From assembly GCF_000241345.1 (NCBI RefSeq), contig NZ_BAED01000059.1, forward strand, positions 1-64,000: a stretch of DNA of 64,000 nucleotides, written 5' to 3'. Origin of the DNA: Gordonia amarae NBRC 15530. Lineage in GTDB: Bacteria; Actinomycetota; Actinomycetes; Mycobacteriales; Mycobacteriaceae. The notes beneath the pieces were generated by a model. The model saw only the letters and a list, made by a program, of their open reading frames with translations, made no database searches and was not told where the DNA came from. Numbering within the stretch: the stretch's first letter is position 1; every line of letters begins with the position of its first letter. Shown one piece after another: positions 42,782 through 51,394 of this stretch. Position numbers and translations under genes: made by a program.

Positions 42782-45763
42782 GTGAGCGTTCGCGGGCCGG
42801 CGGGATTGCCGACACTGTCACGCAGGAGCAAGGTGGTGATCTGGATCGGCGTAGCCGTCCTGATTCTGCTGCTGGTGGGTCCACGCGCCGTCAGTCTGAC
42901 CACTGATTGGCTCTGGTTCTCCGATATCGGGTACACGGAGGTGTTCTCGACGATCATCTGGACTCGGATCATCGTGTTCCTGGTGGCCGCGGTGCTCACG
43001 GCCGCGATCGTCTTCGCGGCGGTGGCCGTCGCCTACCGGTCGCGTTCGGTGTTCGTGCCCTCGGGGATCGGCCCGGATCCGCTGGCGCGGTACCGCACGA
43101 CGGTGATGGCCCGGATCCGCTGGTTCGCGGTGCTGCCGCCGCTGTTGATCGGTGTGCTCGCCGGTCTGGTGGCGCAGGGCTCGTGGTCGACGGTCCAGGT
43201 GTTTCTCAAGGGCACCTCGTTCGGCGTGAAGGATCCCCAGTTCGGTTTGGACGTGGGCTTTTACGCGTTCGATCTGCCGTTCTGGCGGTTCCTGCTCAAC
43301 CTGCTGTTCGTCATCGTGGTGGTGGCGTTCGTGGTGAACCTGGTGACGCACTATGTGTTCGGGTCGATCCGGCTCGGCGGTGGTGGTGTGGCCCCGTCGA
43401 TCTCGATGGCGGCGCGGGTGCAGTTGTCGGTGCTGGCGGGGACTTTCTTGTTGCTCAAGGCCGTCGCGTATTGGCTCGACCGCTATTCGCTGCTGTCGAG
43501 TGAGCGCAAGCAGGAGACGTTCACCGGCATGAGCTACACCGACGCGAACGCGGTGCTCTCGTCCAAGCTGATCCTGATGGCGATCGCGATCATCTGTGCC
43601 GTCGCGTTTTTCGCGGGCATCGTGCTGCGTGATCTGCGGGTGCCGGCGCTGGCCACCGTGTTGATGCTGGTGTCGGCGTTGCTGATCGGGGTGGGCTGGC
43701 CGCTGGCCGTCGAGCAGTTCTCGGTGAAGCCGAACGCGGCGCAGAAGGAAGCCAAATACATCGGGCGCAATATCGCCGCCACCGAACAGGCCTATGGCAT
43801 AGGCAAGGACAAGGTGACGACCAAGGACAATTGGGCGGCGAAGGATCCCGATCCCGCGGCCGTCAACAGCGACAAGGCGACGCTGTCCAATATCCGCATT
43901 CTCGACCCGAATATCGTCTCGGGCACCTACACCCAGTTGCAGCAGCGGCAGAACTTCTACGGATTCCCCTCGCAGCTGGCGATCGACCGCTACAAGGTCG
44001 ACGGTGAGATGCGCGATTACGTGGTGGCGGTCCGCGAGATCGACCCGGCGCGACTGGCCGGCGATCAGGGGAACTGGCTCAACAAACACCTGACCTACAC
44101 GCACGGAAACGGTTTCGTCGCGGCTCCGGCCAATACGGTCCGCAAGGCCGCGTCCGCCGACAACGCCGCGGAAGGGTCGGGTGAACCGGACTTCGTGGTC
44201 GGCGACCTGAGCAATTTCAAGACCGACGACTACAAAAAGAACTCGCCGATCAAGGTGACCGAACCGCGGATCTATTTCGGTGAGCTGATCTCGAAGGGCA
44301 CGCCCGACTACGCGATCGTCGGTTCCGACGGGGCTCCCGCGCGTGAATACGACACCGACAACCTCAAGTACACCTACCAGGGTGATTCGGGTGTGTCCCT
44401 GGGCAACTGGTTCAACCGGTTCATGTATTCGGTGAAGTTCGGTGAGCGCAACTTCCTGCTGTCGAGCGAGATCAACAAGAACTCGAAGATCCTGTACAAC
44501 CGCGATCCGCGGGACCGGGTCAAGAAGGCCGCGCCCTGGCTGACCGTCGACTCCAAGACCTATCCGGCGGTGATGGCGGACGGTTCGATCAAGTGGATCG
44601 TCGACGGCTACACCACGCTGGAGAACTATCCGTACGCGCAGAAAACCTCGCTGCAGGCGCTTACGACGGACGCGCAGGAACTCAACCGTGGCCAGACCGG
44701 ACGCACCCAGGTCAACCGCCAGGTGTCGTATGTGCGCAACTCGGTGAAGGCCACCGTCGACGCGTACACCGGCGAGGTGAAGCTGTACCAGTTCGACGAC
44801 AAGGACCCGGTGCTCAAGACCTGGATGAAGGTCTTCCCGGGCACGGTCGAGCCGCGTTCGCAGTTCGACAAGGAGGGCGATCTGCGTGATCATGTGCGGT
44901 ATCCGGAGGATCTGTTCAAGATCCAGCGGACGCTGCTGGCGAAGTATCACGTGAAGGATCCGCAGGCGTTCTTCCAGGGCAGCCAGTTCTGGTCGGTGCC
45001 GGCGGACCCCACCAACGATCAGGCCGACAGGCAGGGGCTTGACCAGCCGCCGTACTACTTCGTCGCCGCAGACCCCGATGACAAGCGGGCCTCGTTCCAG
45101 CTGACGTCGGTGATGACGCGGCTGAACCGGCCGATCCTCGGTGCGTACATGACCGCATCGTCGGACCCCGACGACTACGGCAGGATCACGTTGCGCACGC
45201 TGCCGCTCAGTTCGCAGCGCGTCGGCCCGAAGCAGGCGTTCAACCCGATGAAGGCCGACGACCGGGTCAGCGAGAACCTGAAGAACCTGGAGAACACAGC
45301 GACCACCCAGTTCGGCAATCTGCTGACACTGCCGGTGGGCGACAACGGCATCCTCTACGTGATGCCGCTGTACGTGCAGGCCAAGGGCGAGGGATCGTAT
45401 CCGCGGTTGTTCCGCATCGTGACGCAGTATCAGGACAAGCTCGGCAACACGGCCAGGATCGGGTACGCGGCCACCACGGCAGGTGCGCTGGCACAGGTGG
45501 GTATCGACCCGGAGAACGCGGTCAGCGTGCCGGGGGAGACCACCACGCCGACGCAGCCGACGCAACCGACGCAGGGCGGCACCACGCCGCCGGCGACGTC
45601 CGGCGGTCAGTCGGGAAGCCAGCGCGACAACGCGGTCAAGGCGATGGGCGCCGCGCTCGACGACCTGAAGTCCGCACAGCAGAACGGTGACTTCAAGGCC
45701 TACGGTGAGGCCCTGGAGAAGCTGAAGAAGGCTGTCGATCAGTACGAGAACTCGGGCGGCTGA
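42782..45763 (+). CDS. UPF0182 large membrane protein (Rv3193c-like)
   Basis: 993 aa. Seven hydrophobic segments occupy the first 310 residues, starting VVIWIGVAVLILLLVG and VFLVAAVLTAAIVFAAVAVAY; the remaining 600 residues form a large domain probably outside the cell (KVDGEMRDYVVAVREID, LVGS-like repeats). A Thr/Pro/Gln/Gly linker near residue 925 joins a short helical C-terminal domain ending EKLKKAVDQYENSGG. Function is unknown. The GTG at 42782 has GGAGAG 8 nt upstream; the frame begins earlier at 42638 without support. A strong terminator follows. Confidence 0.9.
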   Translation: MSVRGPAGLPTLSRRSKVVIWIGVAVLILLLVGPRAVSLTTDWLWFSDIGYTEVFSTIIWTRIIVFLVAAVLTAAIVFAAVAVAYRSRSVFVPSGIGPDPLARYRTTVMARIRWFAVLPPLLIGVLAGLVAQGSWSTVQVFLKGTSFGVKDPQFGLDVGFYAFDLPFWRFLLNLLFVIVVVAFVVNLVTHYVFGSIRLGGGGVAPSISMAARVQLSVLAGTFLLLKAVAYWLDRYSLLSSERKQETFTGMSYTDANAVLSSKLILMAIAIICAVAFFAGIVLRDLRVPALATVLMLVSALLIGVGWPLAVEQFSVKPNAAQKEAKYIGRNIAATEQAYGIGKDKVTTKDNWAAKDPDPAAVNSDKATLSNIRILDPNIVSGTYTQLQQRQNFYGFPSQLAIDRYKVDGEMRDYVVAVREIDPARLAGDQGNWLNKHLTYTHGNGFVAAPANTVRKAASADNAAEGSGEPDFVVGDLSNFKTDDYKKNSPIKVTEPRIYFGELISKGTPDYAIVGSDGAPAREYDTDNLKYTYQGDSGVSLGNWFNRFMYSVKFGERNFLLSSEINKNSKILYNRDPRDRVKKAAPWLTVDSKTYPAVMADGSIKWIVDGYTTLENYPYAQKTSLQALTTDAQELNRGQTGRTQVNRQVSYVRNSVKATVDAYTGEVKLYQFDDKDPVLKTWMKVFPGTVEPRSQFDKEGDLRDHVRYPEDLFKIQRTLLAKYHVKDPQAFFQGSQFWSVPADPTNDQADRQGLDQPPYYFVAADPDDKRASFQLTSVMTRLNRPILGAYMTASSDPDDYGRITLRTLPLSSQRVGPKQAFNPMKADDRVSENLKNLENTATTQFGNLLTLPVGDNGILYVMPLYVQAKGEGSYPRLFRIVTQYQDKLGNTARIGYAATTAGALAQVGIDPENAVSVPGETTTPTQPTQPTQGGTTPPATSGGQSGSQRDNAVKAMGAALDDLKSAQQNGDFKAYGEALEKLKKAVDQYENSGG

Positions 45764-45784
45764 TCGTCGGGGTCACCGACACGC

Positions 45785-45825
45785 CGGAGTCCCCTGGTCC
45801 TTGTGGCCGGGGGACTCCGTCTTTT
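45785..45825 (+). terminator. Rho-independent terminator after the UPF0182 gene
   Basis: CGGAGTCCCC (45785-45794) pairs with GGGGACTCCG (45810-45819), followed by TCTTTT. Confidence 0.88.
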
Positions 45826-45883
45826 CCGGACCTATCTGTCCGGACCGATCTTTTCTGGCCGGGGTGCGGGTCTGATCGTGCGG

Positions 45884-46201
45884 TCAGTCCCGGTACTCGT
45901 GCAGGTAACGGTCCGTCTCGGTGTCGGTGTTGTCGGGAAGAAGTGGACTGTGGTGGGTCCGTCGGGTCAGCCTGACGAAGATCGTCACCGCGCTGCCGAA
46001 GGCGACCGCCGCCGCGATGCCGTACGCGGCTGCCTGGCCGCCGCTGCCGCCGGCCATGTGGACCAGCCAGAGGGCCGCGGTCACGAATCCGGCGAGGACG
46101 AGGACGAATCCGACGAAGCTCATCGGGTGGTTGCCGTGGCTTTCATGCCGGTGCGGGTAGTGCGTGGATGAAAAATGGGTGGTCGGGAAATTTGTGGTCA
46201 T
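45884..46201 (-). CDS. Small two-TM membrane protein
   Basis: 105 aa of unknown function. A His-rich N-terminus (HFSSTHYPHRHESHGNHP) precedes two membrane segments (about residues 28-49 and 58-78) and a polar C-terminus. The start at 46201 is fixed by AGGAGG 8 nt upstream; a longer frame to 46252 has no support. It converges on the UPF0182 gene. Confidence 0.75.
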   Translation of the reverse strand: MTTNFPTTHFSSTHYPHRHESHGNHPMSFVGFVLVLAGFVTAALWLVHMAGGSGGQAAAYGIAAAVAFGSAVTIFVRLTRRTHHSPLLPDNTDTETDRYLHEYRD

Positions 46202-46423
46202 TGTGGCCTCCTGTCTGGGTTTCCTCCTGCTGGCCGGTCCGGTGGTGCGCATTCCAGTCTACCCCGGTGTGTCGCAGGTCACATATGCCCTAGGTCCTGG
46301 GGTCGAGGCCGGTCTCCGCCCTGGCGTGCGCGGGTATCGGGCCTGAAAAGCTCAGAAAGCGCAGGTCGTCGGTGTTGCGGAGATCACAGGATCAGCGATT
46401 TGCGCATGCGCGCGGCGTGCCTG

Positions 46424-46429
46424 TAACGT
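46424..46429 (+). promoter_or_regulatory. -10 box of the initiator tRNA gene
   Basis: TAACGT lies 12 nt before the tRNA 5' end, with a possible TTTGCG -35 at 46399 and a 19-bp spacer. Confidence 0.4.
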
Positions 46430-46441
46430 GGTGTTCACCAA

Positions 46442-46518
46442 CGCGGGGTGGAGCAGCTCGGTAGCTCGCTGGGCTCATAACCCAGAGGTCGCAGGTTCAA
46501 ATCCTGTCCCCGCTACCA
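46442..46518 (+). tRNA. Initiator tRNA-fMet (CAT anticodon)
   Basis: A 77-nt gene with encoded CCA. Acceptor stem CGCGGGG pairs with CCCCGC except for an unpaired C1-T72, and the anticodon stem has three consecutive G-C pairs (GGG CTCATAA CCC): both mark the initiator rather than the elongator tRNA. The T arm reads GGTTCAAATCC. Confidence 0.97.
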
Positions 46519-46520
46519 AT

Positions 46521-46566
46521 GAAGACCCCCACCAGGAATCACGCCGGGTGGGGGTCTTCAACTTTT
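46521..46566 (+). terminator. Terminator after the initiator tRNA
   Basis: GAAGACCCCCACC (46521-46533) pairs with GGTGGGGGTCTTC (46547-46559), followed by AACTTTTC. It begins two bases after the tRNA. Confidence 0.88.
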
Positions 46567-46597
46567 CTCGGTCCCTGTTCGGGTGTGTTCTGAATGG

Positions 46598-47311
46598 TCA
46601 GGGTTTGCGCTGTGCGCGCAGAATCACGTCGAGCATGTGCCGCTGTCCGGAGGCCGGGGAACCGGCGGGCCGCGCTCGCGGCCGGGTCTCGTGGGTGACG
46701 ATCGACCACGAATCATCGAGCAGCGCCGCGTAGTCGGCGGGCTGGACGTAGTCGCCGGGATCGATACCGTGTGCGCGGATGCCGCTCTCGTCGTGGGCCA
46801 CCACCAGCAGCGTCCCGCCGGGAGTGACAGCCGCCACCAGCTTCTCGGCGACCGCGCGATGGGCCTGCGGGATGGGAAAGTAGTGGGCGCTGATGAGTGC
46901 GAAGCTCCCGGGAACCTCGTCGACGGTGAGATCGGTGTGCAGCCACCGGATTTCGTGGCGCTCATCGGGATCTGACGGCGAATCGAGCTGTGCGGCACGG
47001 TCGATGGCGACACGGGAAATGTCCACCGCCGTCACCTGCCAACCCTGGTCGGCGAGCCAGCGGGCATCGGCGCCCTCGCCGGAGCCGACATCGAGCGCAG
47101 TGCCCGGCCGCAGCGTGCCCGCCTCGTCGACGAGGGACGGATTGACCAGCGCGGTCCACAATCGGTCGGCGCTGCCGTATCGCTCGTCCCATTCCCGCGC
47201 GCTGTGCGGCGCGGCCCCGTGTTCGTGTGCCCCGTGTTCGTCTGCGCCGTGGTCATGAGCGCCGTGGTCATGAGCGCCGGGTGAATGCGGGTGGGATTGA
47301 TCGTGTGACAT
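46598..47311 (-). CDS. SAM-dependent methyltransferase with His-rich N-terminus
   Basis: 237 aa. Residues about 2-35 are a repeat of HDHGAHDHG-like units holding eleven His residues, a likely metal-binding tail. The class I methyltransferase core follows with motif I ALDVGSGEGADARWLADQG and acidic residue in VTAVDISRVAID; it resembles TehB/thiopurine-type enzymes acting on small or metalloid substrates. AAGG lies upstream of the ATG at 47311. It lies 151 bp downstream of lsr2 and is separated from it by a hairpin. Confidence 0.82.
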   Translation of the reverse strand: MSHDQSHPHSPGAHDHGAHDHGADEHGAHEHGAAPHSAREWDERYGSADRLWTALVNPSLVDEAGTLRPGTALDVGSGEGADARWLADQGWQVTAVDISRVAIDRAAQLDSPSDPDERHEIRWLHTDLTVDEVPGSFALISAHYFPIPQAHRAVAEKLVAAVTPGGTLLVVAHDESGIRAHGIDPGDYVQPADYAALLDDSWSIVTHETRPRARPAGSPASGQRHMLDVILRAQRKP

Positions 47312-47390
47312 ATATCGACCTTCCCACGAGTGTGCGCCGGTGACAAAGATGCGCCGGCGACAGACCGGCGGTCGGGGACCGGAAACGACG

Positions 47391-47435
47391 ACGGCTGCGG
47401 TCGATACCAGGAATTCCGGTACGGACCGCAGCCGT
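47391..47435 (-). terminator. Large hairpin after lsr2
   Basis: ACGGCTGCGGTC (47391-47402) pairs with GACCGCAGCCGT (47424-47435), with an inner TACC/GGTA pairing. It lies 27 bp after the lsr2 stop. Confidence 0.65.
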
Positions 47436-47462
47436 GCATGACAGGGGGCTGAAAAGGAAAGG

Positions 47463-47834
47463 TCAGTGAGCTGCTTCGTAGGCCTCGATCACCTCACGGG
47501 CGATCCGGCCACGCGGGGAGACACTGAAACCGTTCTCGGTGGCCCACTCGCGGATATCTGAGGTGTTGGAGCTTCCGCCGCGTGCCGGGGCGCTCGGCGC
47601 GGCCACCGCGCCGCGACCGACGGTCGAACGCTTACGGCCACCGACACGGGTGGACGAGTCCAGAAGCTTTGCCACCGTAACCTTGCCATTCTCGATTTTG
47701 TCGAGGTTGGCACCGGAAACGTCCAGCTGGTATTCGACACCCAGCCACGTCCACGAAATGGTGTGCTGATCGTCGGGATCGAGTTCCTTGCCGTCGAGGT
47801 CGTCAACAAAGGTGACGGTCTGAATCTTTGCCAT
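47463..47834 (-). CDS. lsr2: Lsr2, nucleoid-associated xenogeneic silencer
   Basis: 123-aa dimeric, bridging DNA-binding protein that silences AT-rich horizontally acquired DNA. The N-terminal oligomerisation domain begins MAKIQTVTFVDDLDGKE; the C-terminal domain has the AT-hook-like RGR in SPRGRIAREVIEAY. A TACCGT box ends 7 nt before the ATG at 47834 on the minus strand, so the mRNA may be leaderless. It lies downstream of fadB on the same strand, separated by about 117 bp. Confidence 0.95.
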   Translation of the reverse strand: MAKIQTVTFVDDLDGKELDPDDQHTISWTWLGVEYQLDVSGANLDKIENGKVTVAKLLDSSTRVGGRKRSTVGRGAVAAPSAPARGGSSNTSDIREWATENGFSVSPRGRIAREVIEAYEAAH

Positions 47835-47841
47835 GCCCTAC

Positions 47842-47847
47842 ACGGTA
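47842..47847 (-). promoter_or_regulatory. -10 box of lsr2, likely leaderless
   Basis: TACCGT on the minus strand, ending 7 nt before the lsr2 ATG. Confidence 0.5.
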
Positions 47848-47951
47848 ACCGAACAACCACAGATTATGCGAGAACCGTCTCCAAATGTTAATGAAATAGC
47901 CCCGGCGCACCGATAGTGGCGGCCGGGGCCATCGGGGTCATCCGGGATGAC

Positions 47952-50030
47952 TCAGTGGAACTTGCGTCCCGTCACCTTCTCCGAAATCCCTTCTCGGTCA
48001 AGCAGTTGCGTGATTCCACCATTCCAGAACTGGAAACCCGCACCGGTGATCATCGCCAGGTCGATATCCTCCGGTGCCGACGCGACACCCTCGTCGAGCA
48101 TGCGCCGGATTTCGTCGGCGAGGCCGTCGAGGGTGATGTTGCGCACCTCTTGTGGTGTCAACTGCTTGTCGCCGACGGTGAGGAGAGCCTCCACCTCGGG
48201 GTCGAGCTTTCCGTCCGGGCCGTAGAAAGAACGTTTGCCCGCTTCGACCACCTTGTGCAGATTCTCCGACAGGTAGAACCGCTCGGGGAACGCCTTGGTC
48301 AGCGTTTCGTTGTTGTGGTAGGCGATCGCCGGACCCACGAGGGCGATCAGAACGTACGGCGGCATCGGCGCAACACCGGCAAATGCCGAATCCACGACAG
48401 AAACAGGTGTTCCCTCGTCAGCGATACGTCCGACCTCGCCCATGAACCGGCCGAGCAGCCTGTTGACGATGAAGGACGGTGAATCCTTGACCAGGATGGT
48501 GGTTTTACCCAGCTTCTTTCCGGTCGCGAAAGCCGTCGCCAGCGCCGCGTCGGAGGTGTGCTCGCCCTTGATGACCTCCAGCAGTGGCATCACCGCCACC
48601 GGATTGAAGAAGTGGAATCCCACCACCCGGTCGGGGTTCTTCAGCTTGGAGGCCATTTCAGTGATCGACAACGACGAGGTGTTGGTTGCGAAGATCGCGG
48701 TCTCCGGCGCCACCAGTTCGGCATTGTGGAAAACGGTCTGCTTGACGCCCATTTCCTCGAAGACCGCTTCGATGATGAAGTCGGCGTCGCCGAATGCCTT
48801 CTGGTAGTCGACCTCGCCGCTCACCAGCGCCTTGAGCCGGTTCGTGGCGTCCTGGCCGGCCCGGCCGGCGGCCAGTTTCTTGTCGAGTTCGGCGTGCACA
48901 TAGGCCACACCCTTGTCGGCGCGTTCCTGGTCGAGATCCACCAGCACCACAGGAACTTTGAGCTTCTGCACGAACAGCAGGGCGAACTGCGAGGCCATCA
49001 GGCCGGCGCCGATGATGCCGACCTTGGTGACCTTCTGCGCCAGATTCTTGTCGGGTGCCCCGGCGGGACGCTTGGCGCGCTTTTGCACCAGGTCGAACGA
49101 ATACAGTGACGCGACCAGCTCCGGCGTCTGAGACAGCGCGACCAGCGCGTCGTCCTCGGCGGCGAAAGCCTCGTCCGGAGTGGCGGTTTTGGCCAGCGTC
49201 AGCAGTTCGATCGCCTTGGCCGCGGAGGGGGAGGCGCCGCTGGTCTTGCCGGCGACAAAGGCCGCGGACTTGGCGACGGCATCGTCCCAGGCCTGGCCGC
49301 GGTCGATCTCGGGGCGGGCCACGGTGATCTCACCGGTGAGCACCTTGTCGGCCCACACCAGCGACTGCTCCAGGTAGTCGGCGCCGTTGAACGCGACGTC
49401 GGCGATACCCAGATCCCGCACCTGCAGGCCCTTGATGACCTTGCCGTTGTTGAGCGGATTCTCGATGAACGCCTTGGCGGCGTTCGCAGGCCCGATCAGG
49501 TTGGGCAGCAGGTAACTTCCGCCCCAGCCGGGGATCAGGCCCAGCATCACCTCGGGCAGACCGACCGCCGGCACCGAGTCGATGACCGTGCGGTAGTCGG
49601 CGTGCAGCGCCACCTCCAGGCCACCGCCGAGCGCCAGGCCGTTGATGAAGCCGAAAGAAGGCTTGGCTCCACGGATCTTGCGGAACACCGCATGACCGAG
49701 TTCGGCGATCGTGCGGATGCCTTCCGCACCGCCCGAACGCAGCGAGGTCAGGTCGGCGCCCGCGGCCAGGATGAACTGCTTACCGGTGACCGCGATCGCC
49801 TCGATCTCGTCGTCGGCGAGGGCGGCGTCGTAGGCGGTGTTCAGCGCCACCAGCGACTTGGGCCCGAACGTGTTGGGGCGGGTGTGGTCCAGGCCGTTGT
49901 CGAGGGTGACCAGGCCCAGCACCTTGCCCGAGGCCAGGGTGACCTTGCGCAGGTAGGCGGCGGTGACCACCTCGTCGTCGCTGAAGTACTGCTCGACATC
50001 GGCGAGCAGGGTTTCGATGGGGGTGCTCAT
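47952..50030 (-). CDS. fadB: FadB, enoyl-CoA hydratase/3-hydroxyacyl-CoA dehydrogenase
   Basis: 692-aa trifunctional-complex alpha subunit for fatty-acid beta-oxidation, resembling Rv0860. The N-terminal crotonase domain has ILAAGADLTSLRSGG and INGLALGGGLEVAL; the dehydrogenase begins VGIIGAGLMASQ (NAD site) and contains VGFHFFNPVAVMPLLEVI and the C-terminal helical domain. The start at 50030 lies 2 bp after the fadA stop, so expression is coupled. A longer frame to 50111 overlaps fadA and is ignored. Confidence 0.95.
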   Translation of the reverse strand: MSTPIETLLADVEQYFSDDEVVTAAYLRKVTLASGKVLGLVTLDNGLDHTRPNTFGPKSLVALNTAYDAALADDEIEAIAVTGKQFILAAGADLTSLRSGGAEGIRTIAELGHAVFRKIRGAKPSFGFINGLALGGGLEVALHADYRTVIDSVPAVGLPEVMLGLIPGWGGSYLLPNLIGPANAAKAFIENPLNNGKVIKGLQVRDLGIADVAFNGADYLEQSLVWADKVLTGEITVARPEIDRGQAWDDAVAKSAAFVAGKTSGASPSAAKAIELLTLAKTATPDEAFAAEDDALVALSQTPELVASLYSFDLVQKRAKRPAGAPDKNLAQKVTKVGIIGAGLMASQFALLFVQKLKVPVVLVDLDQERADKGVAYVHAELDKKLAAGRAGQDATNRLKALVSGEVDYQKAFGDADFIIEAVFEEMGVKQTVFHNAELVAPETAIFATNTSSLSITEMASKLKNPDRVVGFHFFNPVAVMPLLEVIKGEHTSDAALATAFATGKKLGKTTILVKDSPSFIVNRLLGRFMGEVGRIADEGTPVSVVDSAFAGVAPMPPYVLIALVGPAIAYHNNETLTKAFPERFYLSENLHKVVEAGKRSFYGPDGKLDPEVEALLTVGDKQLTPQEVRNITLDGLADEIRRMLDEGVASAPEDIDLAMITGAGFQFWNGGITQLLDREGISEKVTGRKFH

Positions 50031-50032
50031 GA

Positions 50033-51241
50033 TCAGGCCGCGCCCTTCTTCTCGCCGTTCCAGTTGGGGTTCTCCCAGATGACAGTGCCGCCCATGCCCA
50101 GACCCACGCACATCGTGGTGATGCCGTAGCGGATCGACGGATCCTCCTCGAACTGCCGGGCCAGCTGAATCATCAGCCGCACACCCGACGACGCGAGCGG
50201 ATGACCGAACGCGATGGCGCCGCCGTACGGGTTTACGCGGTCGTCGTTCTGGTCGATGCCGTAGTGATCGAGGAAGGCGAGCACCTGCACGGCGAACGCC
50301 TCGTTGATCTCGAAGGCGTCGATGTCGTCGATGGTCAGCCCGGCCTTGGCCAGGGCCTTCTCCGTCGACGGGATCGGGCCGACGGCCATCACCTCGGGTG
50401 CCACACCCGCGAACGCGTAGGTGACCAGCTTCATCTTGATGGGCAGGCCCAGTTCGTTGGCGGCGTCCTCGGAGGCCAGCAGGGCGGCGGTGGCGCCGTC
50501 GTTGATGCCCGCGGCGTTGCCCGCGGTGACCCGGCCGTGCGGACGGAACGGGGTTTTGAGCCCCGCCAGATCATCGACGGTGGTGCCCGGGCGCATCGGC
50601 TCGTCGGTGGTGGCCAGACCGAAGCCCAGTTCGGCCGAACGGGTGGCGACGGGCACCAGGGCGGGCTGGATCTTGCCGTCGGCGTAGGCCTTGGCGGCCA
50701 GATCCTGCGAGCGCACCGCGTAGGCGTCGGTCCGTTCCTTGGTGATGGCCGGGTAGCGGTCGTGCACATTCTCGGCGGTGTTGCCCATGACCAGCGCCGA
50801 CGGATCGACGAGGCGCTCGGACACGATCCGCGGGTTGGGGTCGACGCCCTCGCCCATCGGGTGCCGGCCCATGTGCTCGACGCCGCCTGCGATGGCGACG
50901 TCGTAGGCGCCGAAGGCGATGGAGCCGGCGGTGGTGGTGACGGCGGTCATCGCGCCCGCGCACATGCGGTCGATGGCGTAGCCGGGGACGGACTCGGGCA
51001 GCCCGGCCAGGATGGCGGCGGTGCGGCCGATGGTCAGGCCCTGGTCGCCGGTCTGGGTGGTGGCGGCGATGGCCACCTCGTCGATCCGCTCCGGCGGGAG
51101 TTCGGGGTGGCGGCGGACGAGTTCACGGATCAGTTTGACGACCAGGTCGTCGGCGCGGGTTTCGGCGTACTGGCCCTTGGCCTTACCGAATGGTGTGCGA
51201 ACGCCGTCGACAAAGACGACCTCGCGCAATGGGCGTGTCAA
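50033..51241 (-). CDS. fadA: FadA, acetyl-CoA acyltransferase (thiolase)
   Basis: 402-aa beta-oxidation thiolase, partner of FadB. The acyl-accepting Cys is C94 in DRMCAGAM; the C-terminal motifs NEAFA, GHPLASSGVR and CVGLGMGG are complete. The start is TTG at 51241: AGGAG lies about 7 nt upstream and the N-terminus MTRPLREVVFVDGVRTPFG is the family one, so a later ATG is not needed. Confidence 0.95.
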   Translation of the reverse strand: MTRPLREVVFVDGVRTPFGKAKGQYAETRADDLVVKLIRELVRRHPELPPERIDEVAIAATTQTGDQGLTIGRTAAILAGLPESVPGYAIDRMCAGAMTAVTTTAGSIAFGAYDVAIAGGVEHMGRHPMGEGVDPNPRIVSERLVDPSALVMGNTAENVHDRYPAITKERTDAYAVRSQDLAAKAYADGKIQPALVPVATRSAELGFGLATTDEPMRPGTTVDDLAGLKTPFRPHGRVTAGNAAGINDGATAALLASEDAANELGLPIKMKLVTYAFAGVAPEVMAVGPIPSTEKALAKAGLTIDDIDAFEINEAFAVQVLAFLDHYGIDQNDDRVNPYGGAIAFGHPLASSGVRLMIQLARQFEEDPSIRYGITTMCVGLGMGGTVIWENPNWNGEKKGAA

Positions 51242-51381
51242 CAGACTCTCCTCTGCGTCGAGTGAAGGTGGAGATATGGGTTGCGCGGCGGGATTTCCCG
51301 CTCGGCGCAGGCAATGTTACTCGCTGGTAGCTTGTTGGGTTGTCCGGATCGGTTTATCCGATGGGACCGTTTGTCGCCCCA

Positions 51382-51387
51382 TAGACT
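51382..51387 (+). promoter_or_regulatory. -10 box of the P-type ATPase gene, leaderless
   Basis: TAGACT ends 7 nt before GTG 51395, with no ribosome-binding site; it selects this start over the frame from 51281. Confidence 0.5.
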
Positions 51388-51394
51388 TCGCTGT

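Noticed and set aside
42818..45565. 915-codon open frame on the minus strand
   Set aside because: It mirrors the UPF0182 gene, consists mainly of Arg/His/Gln/Leu strings, and has no domain or ribosome-binding site.
46442..46518. Elongator tRNA-Met
   Set aside because: C1-T72 mismatch and three G-C pairs in the anticodon stem mark it as the initiator.
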